NCBI GenBank assembly: GCA_024235915.1
Contig: JACKLO010000027.1
Coordinates: 1-47,333 of the forward strand
Source of the DNA: Burkholderiaceae bacterium
GTDB taxonomy: Bacteria; Pseudomonadota; Gammaproteobacteria; Burkholderiales; Burkholderiaceae_C
DNA length: 47,333 nucleotides
Reading direction: 5' to 3'
This document shows, piece after piece, positions 18,680 to 26,007 of this stretch. Both the position numbers and the translations under genes were made by a program. The number at the start of each line of letters is the position of its first letter. Position 1 is the stretch's first letter. The notes under the pieces are model-generated. The model worked only from the letters and a program-made list of their open reading frames with translations. It did no database searches and was not told where the DNA came from.

Positions 18680-19556
18680 GCGCCAGCACGCCATGCTGCA
18701 GGCCATGGGCCTGCGCATCTGGGCTCCGGTGGTCATGCCGGAAGCGACCCCATTGACCGACGAGGTTGCGGTGTTGGATGCACCGCCGTCGATGGCCGCG
18801 CCGGCGCCTGGGCCAACGTCCCGGCGGGACTCGCCACCGCAGCGCGAGGCGCCGCCGGCCCTCGCCCCTTCAGTGCAGGCCAGTCCCCGCGGCATCACCC
18901 CGATCAGCCAGCCAGCAAACGCGCCGATGGCGAGTGCCGAGACGGTGGCCCGGCTCGACTGGCCGGCGCTGCGCGAGGCCGTGTCATCCTGCCAGGCCTG
19001 CAGCCTCTGCGAAACGCGCCGCCAGACCGTGTTTGGGGTCGGCGCCGAGCGTGCGCACTGGATGGTCGTCGGCGAAGCGCCAGGCGAGCAGGAAGACCGC
19101 CGTGGCGAACCCTTCGTCGGACCAGCCGGCCAGCTGCTGGACCGCATGCTCGCGGCCGTGGGCCTGTCGCGCACCGCCGAAGGCGCCGATCCGGCGCAGC
19201 AGGTCTACATCGCCAACACGCTCAAGTGCCGGCCGCCGGGCAACCGCAATCCGACGCCGGAGGAACTGGCCCGTTGCGAGCCGTTTCTGATGCGACAGAT
19301 CGCGCTGGTGCAACCGCGCATCATCCTGGCCATGGGCCGCTTCGCCGTGCAGGCGCTGTTGCGCACCGATACGCCCATTGGCCGGCTGCGTGGCCAGGTG
19401 CACACCTACCAGGGCGTGCCGCTGGTGGTCACCTACCACCCCGCCTACCTGCTGCGCAACCTGCCGGACAAGGCCAAGGCCTGGGCCGACCTTTGCCTGG
19501 CGGCGGAGGTGCTGGAACGCGGCCCTTCGGGACCAGCAGCCCGCGGCCCGGACTGA
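18666..19556 (+). CDS. Family 4 uracil-DNA glycosylase (Fe-S type)
   Basis: Removes uracil from DNA in base excision repair. The catalytic domain is residues about 100-285: Fe-S ligand candidates in CQACSLC (109-115), motif 1 GEAPGEQEDRRGEPFVG (137-152), the segment NTLKCRPPGNRNPTPEELARC with Cys188 and Cys204 as the other two ligand candidates, and the C-terminal motif VVTYHPAYLLRN near 255-265. The N-terminal 95 residues are a Pro/Ala-rich low-complexity leader after a short conserved start (RQHAMLQAMGLRIW), as in many betaproteobacterial members, where it resembles an interaction tail. Its TGA abuts the TCA of convergent glmU, making TGATCA at 19554-19559. Confidence 0.94.
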   Translation: MGWTERQHAMLQAMGLRIWAPVVMPEATPLTDEVAVLDAPPSMAAPAPGPTSRRDSPPQREAPPALAPSVQASPRGITPISQPANAPMASAETVARLDWPALREAVSSCQACSLCETRRQTVFGVGAERAHWMVVGEAPGEQEDRRGEPFVGPAGQLLDRMLAAVGLSRTAEGADPAQQVYIANTLKCRPPGNRNPTPEELARCEPFLMRQIALVQPRIILAMGRFAVQALLRTDTPIGRLRGQVHTYQGVPLVVTYHPAYLLRNLPDKAKAWADLCLAAEVLERGPSGPAARGPD

Positions 19557-20942
19557 TCAGCCCGGCTTCCTGGCCTTCTGCGGCCGCGTCCAGCCGGCCA
19601 GTGCCACCTGCCGGCCGCGCGCCACTGCCAGTTGTCCGGCCGGCACGTCCTTGGTGATGGTGGAGCCGCCGCCGATGGTGGCGCCGTCGCCCAGCGTCAC
19701 CGGCGCCACCAGCACGCAGTTGCTGCCCACGTGCACGTCGGCGCCAATCACGGTGCGGTGCTTGTTGGCACCGTCGTAGTTGGCGGTGATGCTGCCGGCG
19801 CCGTAGTTCACGCGCGGGCCCACGGTCGCGTCGCCCAGGTAGGCCAGGTGGTTGGCCTTGGCACCATCGGCCAGGGTGGCGTTCTTTACCTCGACAAAGT
19901 TGCCGATGTGCACCTCCGCACCCAGCTGCGCGCCTGGGCGCAGGCGGGCGAACGGGCCCACCAGCGCCCCGGCGCCCACCTGGGCACCGTCGATGTGCGT
20001 GAAGGGGTGGATCACGGCACCGGCAGCGATGGCAGCGTCTTTGATCACGCAGTGCGCACCGATGCGGGCGCCGTCACCGATCGTGACCTGACCCTCGAAG
20101 AGGCAACCGAAGTCGATCTCTACGTCGCTGCCGCAGGTGAGTGAACCCCGCAAATCGAAGCGCGCCGGGTCGGCCAGACGCACGCCGGCCTCCATCAGCG
20201 CCTCGGCCTGGCGGCGCTGGAAGCGGCGCTCCAGGTCCGCCAGCTGCAGCGGGCTGTTGACGCCCAGCACTTCGGTCTCGTCAGGTGCCGGGCTGGCCAC
20301 CACTGGCACGCCCTCGGCGACGGCCATGGCCACGATGTCGGTCAGGTAGTACTCGCGCTGCGCGTTCTCGGCCTTCAGTGCCATCACCCAGCGCTTGAGC
20401 AGCGCCGTGGGCGCGGCCATCATGCCGGTGTAGACCTCGGTGATGGCGCGCTGGGCGTCCGTGGCGTCCTTGTGCTCGACGATGCCCAGCACGCGTTCGC
20501 CGGCGGCGTCGCGCACGATGCGGCCGTAGCCGGTGGGATCGGGCAGATCGATGGTCAGCAGCGCCAGCCGTTCGCCACCGCAGGCGGCGGCCAGCGCGGC
20601 GGCGGTCTGTGTGCGGATCAGTGGCACGTCGCCGTTGAGCACCAGGGTGGTGGCGTTCGTGTCGTCCAGGGCCGGCACCGTCTGCTGCACGGCGTGGCCA
20701 GTGCCCAGCTGCGGCTGTTGCAGCACACACCGGCCCTGCGCACCGACGGCGTCGGTGACGGCGTCGGCGCCGTGGCCCACCACCACCACCGGGTTGACGG
20801 CTTGCAAGGCCCCGAGCCCGGCTGCGGCATCCAGCACATGCTGCAATAGGCTTCGCCCGCCCAGCCGGTGCAGCACCTTCGGCAGGGTGGATTTCATCCG
20901 CGTGCCCTTGCCGGCGGCCATGATGATGACGTTCACTGCCAT
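19557..20942 (-). CDS. glmU: Bifunctional GlcNAc-1-phosphate uridyltransferase / GlcN-1-P acetyltransferase GlmU
   Basis: Last two steps of UDP-GlcNAc synthesis for peptidoglycan and LPS. The start, whose first base is 20942, gives 461 residues. The N-terminal pyrophosphorylase domain has IIMAAGKGTRMKSTLPKVLH and later LNGDVPLI. The C-terminal left-handed beta-helix acetyltransferase has hexapeptide repeats from about residue 255, with active-site segments KNATLADGAKANHLAYLGDA and VNYGAGSITANYDGANKHRT. The frame runs 23 codons further upstream, but the leader is not conserved. Its start codon overlaps the start codon of the divergent lipoprotein gene within CATG at 20940-20943. Confidence 0.97.
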   Translation of the reverse strand: MAVNVIIMAAGKGTRMKSTLPKVLHRLGGRSLLQHVLDAAAGLGALQAVNPVVVVGHGADAVTDAVGAQGRCVLQQPQLGTGHAVQQTVPALDDTNATTLVLNGDVPLIRTQTAAALAAACGGERLALLTIDLPDPTGYGRIVRDAAGERVLGIVEHKDATDAQRAITEVYTGMMAAPTALLKRWVMALKAENAQREYYLTDIVAMAVAEGVPVVASPAPDETEVLGVNSPLQLADLERRFQRRQAEALMEAGVRLADPARFDLRGSLTCGSDVEIDFGCLFEGQVTIGDGARIGAHCVIKDAAIAAGAVIHPFTHIDGAQVGAGALVGPFARLRPGAQLGAEVHIGNFVEVKNATLADGAKANHLAYLGDATVGPRVNYGAGSITANYDGANKHRTVIGADVHVGSNCVLVAPVTLGDGATIGGGSTITKDVPAGQLAVARGRQVALAGWTRPQKARKPG

Positions 20943-21813
20943 GCGCCTGACTTCCGCAGCCAAAAGGCTCATTATCGTTTTGGCCGTTGGCGCGTTGTCG
21001 GCCTGCAGCATGGTGCGCGTGAGTTATGACAACGGCCCCGCCCTGGCGTTGTGGTGGCTGGACGGCTATCTGGATCTGGACGACGCGCAGGAGGCTGCTG
21101 CCCGCCCGCTGTTGCGTGAGTGGTTTGCCTGGCATCGCGCCACGCAGCTCCCGCAGTACGCGCGCTGGCTGGCCACCTGGCGAGAGCGTGCCGCCGGCGA
21201 GGTGAACGCCGACGAGGTCTGCCGCTGGTCGGCGCAGACGCGCGAAGCGCTGTGGACGGCCACCGAACGCGCGCTGCCGGCAGGCGCCCAGCTGCTGCCA
21301 ACGCTGAAGCCAGCGCAGCTCGACCACCTGGCCGCCGAGATGGCCGACAAGCTGGCCGACGAACGGCGCAAGCGCGCCCAGCCTTCGGCCGAGGACCGCC
21401 GGGCCGCCGCGCTGGAACGCGCCATCGACAGCGCCGAGGAGCTCTACGGCACGATCACCGACGCGCAGCAGCGCCTGCTCGCCGACGCCGTGGCGCGCTC
21501 ACCGATGGACGCGGTGCGATGGCTCGACGACCGTGAACGACGCCAGCGCCGATTTATCGACGACCTGCGTCGCGCACGCGTTCTGGCCGACGAGGCGACC
21601 CGGCTGGCGGCGCTGCGCGCGGCGGCGCAGGCTTTGTCCCAGCCCGCCGATGCCGACACGGCGGCGTTGCAGGCCCGCTGGCAGGCACATGGCTGCGAGG
21701 TGTCGGCCCGCCTGCATGCCACGACGACGCCAGCGCAGCGCCAGCACCTGCGCGAACGCCTGTCGGCCTGGGCGGAGGATGTTGCTGCGCTGGTCTCCCG
21801 GGCGGCGCCCTGA
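20941..21813 (+). CDS. DUF6279-type lipoprotein
   Basis: A 290-residue predicted lipoprotein. A short signal with lipobox LSACS puts the Cys near residue 22, followed by VRVSYDNGPALALWWLDGYLDLDDAQ, which I recognise as the conserved N-terminus of a family found in beta- and gammaproteobacteria and listed as DUF6279. The rest is Ala/Arg-rich, almost all helical and full of acidic/basic heptads, so a helical bundle or coiled coil in the periplasm is likely. No function is known. The start ATG 20941 overlaps the glmU start on the other strand, so its promoter must lie inside glmU unless a later start is used. The only later candidate near the signal, the GTG in the segment MVRVSY, falls after the lipobox and is unlikely. 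Confidence 0.8.
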   Translation: MRLTSAAKRLIIVLAVGALSACSMVRVSYDNGPALALWWLDGYLDLDDAQEAAARPLLREWFAWHRATQLPQYARWLATWRERAAGEVNADEVCRWSAQTREALWTATERALPAGAQLLPTLKPAQLDHLAAEMADKLADERRKRAQPSAEDRRAAALERAIDSAEELYGTITDAQQRLLADAVARSPMDAVRWLDDRERRQRRFIDDLRRARVLADEATRLAALRAAAQALSQPADADTAALQARWQAHGCEVSARLHATTTPAQRQHLRERLSAWAEDVAALVSRAAP

Positions 21814-21817
21814 CCCT

Positions 21818-21856
21818 GGGCACTGGCGTTGGGTACTGACGCCGGGCACTGAAGCC
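21818..21856. repeat. Three tandem 13-bp units between convergent lipoprotein genes
   Basis: Units at 21818-21830, 21831-21843 and 21844-21856 share the pattern GGGYACTGRMGYY. They start 5 bp after the DUF6279 stop. A GCCGGGC/GCCCGGC inverted repeat (21841-21847 with 21860-21866) overlaps the third unit and could act as a two-way terminator stem. No T-run is present. Confidence 0.6.
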
Positions 21857-21891
21857 GCCGCCCGGCCCAGCCCGGCGACCGGTGTTGCCGA

Positions 21892-22488
21892 TCAGGGCAG
21901 CGCGACGCGCACGGTCCGCGGATTCGGCCCGACGCGCGGGAAGTCGATCAGGGCTGCGCTGAACAGCGCGGCCTGCAGGCTGTCGCTGCCGAGCGTGCTG
22001 CCCTCGTTGGCGGCGCGGGCCTCGTACAGCGGCCTGCCGCTCGCGGCGTCGCGCAGCAGCACGGCCACCTGGCGTTCGTAGCGCGTGCGGTCGAAGGGCC
22101 CGGGCATCACCCAGACGGAACCGGCCCACACATGCCGGCGCAGGCCGAAGCCACCACGCCACCACAGCGGGTCGTCCCAAGGGTCGGCACCGGTGCGGGT
22201 GGTGCGGCTGGCCACTTGAACCAGCACGTCGGGCTTCTCGTCGGCGCCGGCCGGCCGGAATCCTGCGGCGGTCAGGGCGCGCTTGGCGGCCGCTTCGACG
22301 CGATCCGCCGCTGCCGGGTCGCTTTGCTGTGACGGCAGGCGGTCGAAGGCATAGCTGCCCGGCGCGCGGCCTGCGGGCCAGTCACCCCAGGTGGACAGGT
22401 CGGCGTACACCGTGTTCAGCGCCGCGCAGCCGGCCAGGCCAATGCCGGCCAGCAGCAGGGCGGGGGCGAACACGGCGCGGCGTCTCAT
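21892..22488 (-). CDS. DUF4136 family lipoprotein
   Basis: A 198-residue outer-membrane-type lipoprotein. The signal ends in lipobox LAGCA, with Cys at about residue 19. The mature N-terminus ALNTVYADLSTWGDWPAGR leads into the DUF4136 domain, with the typical phrase SYAFDRLPSQQ, then AAKRALTAAGFRPAGADEKPDVLVQV and an ending with LFSAALIDFPRVGPNPRTV. Function is unknown. The start ATG overlaps the ttcA stop (ATGA at 22485-22488 read on this strand), so it is probably co-translated with ttcA. Confidence 0.85.
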   Translation of the reverse strand: MRRRAVFAPALLLAGIGLAGCAALNTVYADLSTWGDWPAGRAPGSYAFDRLPSQQSDPAAADRVEAAAKRALTAAGFRPAGADEKPDVLVQVASRTTRTGADPWDDPLWWRGGFGLRRHVWAGSVWVMPGPFDRTRYERQVAVLLRDAASGRPLYEARAANEGSTLGSDSLQAALFSAALIDFPRVGPNPRTVRVALP

Positions 22489-23444
22489 GGTGTGTCTTCC
22501 TTGGCGAACCAACGCACGGCGGCTTCGGCCGGCGCGGCCGGGGTGGCGCAGGGTTCGTCGTCCGGGTCGAAGGCGCGGTCGCCCTGCGGATCGGCCACGC
22601 CCGTGGGTTTGAGCGTCTCGAAGGGAAAGAGTTTCCGGTCCGCCAGGTGCGACGGCACCACCGTGGCCATGGCGCGGAACATGTTGTCGGTGCGGCCTGG
22701 GTACTGGCGTTCCCATTCGCGCAGCATCGCGCGCACCTGCACGCGCTGCAGGTTGTCCTGGTTGCCGCAGAGGGTGCAGGGGATGATGGGGAACTGGCGC
22801 ACCTCGGCATAGCGCTCCAGGTCCGTCTCCGCCACGTAGGCCAGCGGACGTATCACGGTATTCCTGCCGTCGTCACTCACCAGCTTGGGCGGCATGCTCT
22901 TCATGCGGCCGCCGAAGAACATGCTCATCAGCAGCGTCACCACGATGTCGTCGCGGTGGTGGCCGAGCGCAATCTTCGTCGCACCCAGTTCGCCGGCCAC
23001 GCGGTAGAGGATGCCCCGCCGCAGCCGCGAGCACAGGCTGCACATCGTCTGCCCTTCCGGGATCAGCTTCTTGACGATGCTGTAGGTGTCCTGGTTCTCG
23101 ATGTGGAAGGGCACGCCGAGCTTGCCCAGATACTCGGGCAGGATGTGCTCCGGGAAGCCGGGCTGCTTCTGGTCGAGGTTGACGGCGATCAGCTCGAAAT
23201 CCACCGGCGCGCGCTGGCGCAGGCCCATCAGGATGTCCAGCAGCGCGTGGCTGTCCTTGCCGCCGGACAGGCAGACCATGACCTTGTCACCCGGCTCGAT
23301 CATGTTGTAGTCCACGATCGCCTGGCCCACCTGCCGGTACAGCCGCTTGCTGAGCTTGCGGTCCTCAAAAGCCTGCTTGCGCGGGTCGGGGCGGTGCGCC
23401 TTCTGCGTGGGCGCCGACGAGGGCGAAGTGGCAGCGGTGTCCAT
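22485..23444 (-). CDS. ttcA: tRNA 2-thiocytidine(32) synthetase TtcA
   Basis: Thiolates C32 of certain tRNAs using ATP and a [4Fe-4S] cluster. About 319 residues. Motifs: the PP-loop CLSGGKDSHALLDIL with SGGKDS at about 60-65, the first Cys pair CSLC near 135-138 and the second CTLC near 223-226, all needed for the cluster, plus ALGHHRDDIVVTLLMSMFFGGR in between. The C-terminal 60 residues after SHLADRKLFPFE are a variable acidic tail. The ATG at 23444 overlaps the folB stop in TGATG; the preceding codon GTG could also start it. It sits mid-way in the run SDR-folB-ttcA-DUF4136. Confidence 0.96.
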   Translation of the reverse strand: MDTAATSPSSAPTQKAHRPDPRKQAFEDRKLSKRLYRQVGQAIVDYNMIEPGDKVMVCLSGGKDSHALLDILMGLRQRAPVDFELIAVNLDQKQPGFPEHILPEYLGKLGVPFHIENQDTYSIVKKLIPEGQTMCSLCSRLRRGILYRVAGELGATKIALGHHRDDIVVTLLMSMFFGGRMKSMPPKLVSDDGRNTVIRPLAYVAETDLERYAEVRQFPIIPCTLCGNQDNLQRVQVRAMLREWERQYPGRTDNMFRAMATVVPSHLADRKLFPFETLKPTGVADPQGDRAFDPDDEPCATPAAPAEAAVRWFAKEDTP

Positions 23445-23842
23445 CACAGTCCTTCCTTGATGCCGAAGACCTCGACGCCCACGGCGTCGCAGTCGGGATA
23501 GACGTCGGGTTTTTCGGTGCTCACGCGTGCAGCGCGCACCCGTGGGTGGGCCAGCATCGTCGCCAGCACGTCGTCGACCAGGGTCTCCTGCAGATGCACA
23601 TGGCCGCGGGCCACCCGCTCGGCAATGCTGCGGCGGATGAAGTCATAGTCCACCACCTCGTCCAGCGTGTCCTTCGACGGCGTCGACAGCGCCATCGGGA
23701 TGAACAGGTCGACGTTGATCAGCACGCGCTGCTCGCCCTTCTTCTCGAAGTCGTGCACGCCGATGTTGATCCAGACCTCGTAGTTGCGCAGGAAGAGGCG
23801 CCGGCAGTCCATCAGGCGCGGGTGTTGAAGCAGGGTCTGCAT
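23444..23842 (-). CDS. folB: Dihydroneopterin aldolase FolB
   Basis: Cleaves 7,8-dihydroneopterin to 6-hydroxymethyl-dihydropterin and glycolaldehyde in folate synthesis, acting as a cytosolic homo-octamer. The 132 residues fit the family. Signatures: LRNYEVWINIGVHDFEKKGEQRVLINVDL, with the substrate-site Glu-Lys region and a Tyr in VVDYDFIRR. The C-terminal half has LVDDVLATMLAHPRVRAARVSTEKPD, with the Glu-Lys pair. It starts 1 bp after the SDR gene stop and overlaps ttcA, in a run that joins pterin and tRNA genes. Confidence 0.93.
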   Translation of the reverse strand: MQTLLQHPRLMDCRRLFLRNYEVWINIGVHDFEKKGEQRVLINVDLFIPMALSTPSKDTLDEVVDYDFIRRSIAERVARGHVHLQETLVDDVLATMLAHPRVRAARVSTEKPDVYPDCDAVGVEVFGIKEGL

Positions 23843-23843
23843 G

Positions 23844-24644
23844 TCAGTCTTCCTTCGCCAGGAACAGCACGTCGCGGCGCTGTGCCTGCAGGTGCTGGCC
23901 GCCATCGACCAGCAGCGTGGTGCCAGTGATCGCCGGCGATTCGAGCAGGAATGCCACCGCGCGGGCGATGTCCTCGGGGGTGGACGAGCGCTCCAGCGGC
24001 GTGAGCTTGTGGGCGCGGTCGAATTCGGCCGCGTCCATGGGCCCGGAGACCAGCGTCACGCCCGGTGCCACGCCGCACACGCGGGTGTGCGGCGCCAGTG
24101 CCTGTGCCAGCAGGGTGTTGGCGGCTTCCAGCGCCGCCTTGCTCAGCGTGTAGCTGAAGTAGTCGGGGTTGGGGTTCCAGAGCTTCTGGTCGAGCAGGTT
24201 GACCACCGCGCCACTTCCGGGGGGATGCCCAGGCGCGCTCACGCACGCGTGCAGCGCCCGCGCCAGTACCACCGCAGGCGCGGTGTTGGCGCGCCAGTGC
24301 CGCTCCATCGCGGCGTAGGAGAAGTCGGCCACGGCGTCGTATTCGAACAGCGACGCGTTGTTGACCACCGCATCCACGCGGCCGAAGTGCGCCTGCACCG
24401 CCGGCAGCAGCGCAGCGCAGGCGGTCTCGTCGGCCAGGTCGGCGGCAAAGGCCTGGGCGCGGGCACCGAGGGCCTGCGCATCCTGCACCGTCCGTGCCGC
24501 ATCGTCGGCCGAGCCCCGGTAGTGCACCGCCACGTCCCAGCCTCGCCCCGCCAGGTGCAGCGCGATGGCACGGCCCAGCCGCCGGGCACTGCCGGTGACG
24601 AGGACCACGGGGCGGTCGGTGGGCGAAGGGGCGGCCAGAGCCAT
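23844..24644 (-). CDS. SDR family oxidoreductase, probable pteridine/dihydromonapterin reductase
   Basis: A 266-residue NADP-dependent short-chain dehydrogenase. The dinucleotide motif is VTGSARRLGRAIALHLA near residues 16-32, that is TGxxxRxG, the form typical of pteridine reductases (PTR1, FolM) where ordinary SDRs have TGxxxGxG. HYRGS after strand 2 supports NADP use. The Asn is in VVNNASLFEYD, and the active-site YSYTLSK-like segment is YFSYTLSKAALEAA, with Tyr and Lys four apart. The C-terminus has GVAPGVTL and LLVDGGQHLQ. Being immediately upstream of folB in one transcript supports a role with reduced pterins. Exact substrate is inferred. Confidence 0.85.
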   Translation of the reverse strand: MALAAPSPTDRPVVLVTGSARRLGRAIALHLAGRGWDVAVHYRGSADDAARTVQDAQALGARAQAFAADLADETACAALLPAVQAHFGRVDAVVNNASLFEYDAVADFSYAAMERHWRANTAPAVVLARALHACVSAPGHPPGSGAVVNLLDQKLWNPNPDYFSYTLSKAALEAANTLLAQALAPHTRVCGVAPGVTLVSGPMDAAEFDRAHKLTPLERSSTPEDIARAVAFLLESPAITGTTLLVDGGQHLQAQRRDVLFLAKED

Positions 24645-24650
24645 GCTTTC

Positions 24651-24656
24651 TACAAT
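24651..24656 (+). promoter_or_regulatory. Possible -10 element for the MidA-type gene
   Basis: TACAAT, a one-mismatch -10, ends 8 bp before ATG 24665 in the 20-bp gap between divergent genes. The -35 region would lie inside the SDR coding start and is not recognisable. A short or absent leader is implied. Confidence 0.35.
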
Positions 24657-24664
24657 GCTGCGCG

Positions 24665-25789
24665 ATGCGCGACGAACCCGCCAGTGTAGCCAGCCCCCTG
24701 TTTTCTGCGGATGCCGGGGCCTTGGCGCGCGTGAAGGACGCCATTGGCCGCGACGGTGGCTGGTGGCCCTTCGACCGCTTCATGGCCTTCGCGCTCTACG
24801 AGCCCGGCCTGGGCTACTACGCGCGGGGCGACGTGATCTTCGGCGCAATGCCAAACGGGCCTGAGGGCGTCAGCGACTTCGTCACCGCGCCCGAGCTGTC
24901 GCCGCTGTTCGGCCGGGCGCTGGCAGCGCAGTTGGATCAGGCCTTGTCGGCCACCACCACGCACGACGTCTGGGAGTTCGGCGCCGGCAGCGGCGCGCTG
25001 GCCGCGGAGCTGCTGGCCACGCTGGGCGACCGCGTCTCCCGATACCACGTGGTGGAAGTCTCCGGGGCGCTGCAGGCGCGCCAGCAGCGGCGGCTGGCGC
25101 CATTTGGCGACCGTGTCTGCTGGCACAGCACCTGGCCGGAGGTCTTGGACGGCGTGGTGGTCGGCAACGAGGTGCTCGACGCCATGCCGGTGCGGTTGCT
25201 GCACTTCGACGGCCGGCAGTGGTTCGAACGCGGCGTGGCCGTGTCCGATGGGTCGCTCGTATGGGCCGACCGACCCACAGACCTGCGCCCGCCGGTGGAT
25301 GCGCCCTTCGTGCCCGGCACGGTCACCGAGATCCATCCCCAGGCCCAGGCCTGGGTGCGTTCGCTGGGCGAACGCCTGCGGCAAGGCGCCGTGTTCCTGG
25401 TCGATTACGGCTTCCCGGAGGCCGAGTACTGGCTGCCGCAGCGCCACGGCGGCACGCTGATGTGCCACCGCGCGCACCGGGCCGATGCCAACCCGCTGCT
25501 CGACGTCGGCCTCAAGGACATCACCGCCCACGTGGACTTCACCGGCATCGCGGTGGCCGGGCAGGACGCCGGGCTGGAGGTGCTGGGCTACACCTCGCAG
25601 GCGCGCTTCCTGCTCAACTGCGGCCTGGTGCCACTGCTGGAAGCCACCGACGTGCGCGAGCGAGCCATGGCGCAGAAGCTCATCCAGGAACACGAGATGG
25701 GCGAACTGTTCAAGGTCATCGGCTTCGTCAAGGGCCCCTGGTTCGACGCGCTGGGTTTTGCCGACGGCGACCGCAGCCACCGGCTCTAA
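24665..25789 (+). CDS. SAM-dependent methyltransferase of the MidA/NDUFAF7 family
   Basis: A 374-residue class I methyltransferase. Family landmarks: PFDRFMAFALYEPGLGYYARG near residue 37, SDFVTAPELSPLFGRALA near 75, the SAM-binding stretch VWEFGAGSGALAAELL near 102-117, a second Rossmann segment YHVVEVSGALQARQ, VVGNEVLDAMPVRLL near 163, and GAVFLVDYGFPEAEYW near 245. Eukaryotic NDUFAF7 methylates an Arg of a complex I subunit; the bacterial substrate is not established. It is divergent from the folB run by 20 bp and is followed by a small DUF2905 gene. Confidence 0.93.
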   Translation: MRDEPASVASPLFSADAGALARVKDAIGRDGGWWPFDRFMAFALYEPGLGYYARGDVIFGAMPNGPEGVSDFVTAPELSPLFGRALAAQLDQALSATTTHDVWEFGAGSGALAAELLATLGDRVSRYHVVEVSGALQARQQRRLAPFGDRVCWHSTWPEVLDGVVVGNEVLDAMPVRLLHFDGRQWFERGVAVSDGSLVWADRPTDLRPPVDAPFVPGTVTEIHPQAQAWVRSLGERLRQGAVFLVDYGFPEAEYWLPQRHGGTLMCHRAHRADANPLLDVGLKDITAHVDFTGIAVAGQDAGLEVLGYTSQARFLLNCGLVPLLEATDVRERAMAQKLIQEHEMGELFKVIGFVKGPWFDALGFADGDRSHRL

Positions 25790-25805
25790 CCCCGGGCACT
25801 CAAGC

Positions 25806-25997
25806 ATGCGCTGGCTGCTCGTCTTCCTGATCGCCACTGTCGTCTTCAACGGTGTGCGCGGCTGGCTGCAGAAGATCGGCCTGGGCAAGCTGCCCGGTGA
25901 CTTCACCATCCGCCTGTTCGGCCGCGAGCTCTACGTACCGCTGGCCAGCAGCCTGCTGCTGAGCTTCCTGGCGATGGGCATCGGGTCGTTCTTCTGA
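25806..25997 (+). CDS. DUF2905 small membrane protein
   Basis: A 63-residue protein: helix MRWLLVFLIATVVFNGVRGW, then a short soluble bridge LQKIGLGKLPGDFTIRLFGRE, and a second helix PLASSLLLSFLAMGIGSFF. The phrase GKLPGDF is the hallmark of DUF2905. The function is unknown; members occur widely in bacteria as two-helix inner-membrane proteins. It begins 16 bp after the methyltransferase stop and is convergent with cca, 10 bp from its end. Confidence 0.9.
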   Translation: MRWLLVFLIATVVFNGVRGWLQKIGLGKLPGDFTIRLFGRELYVPLASSLLLSFLAMGIGSFF

Positions 25998-26007
25998 CCC
26001 GGCACCC

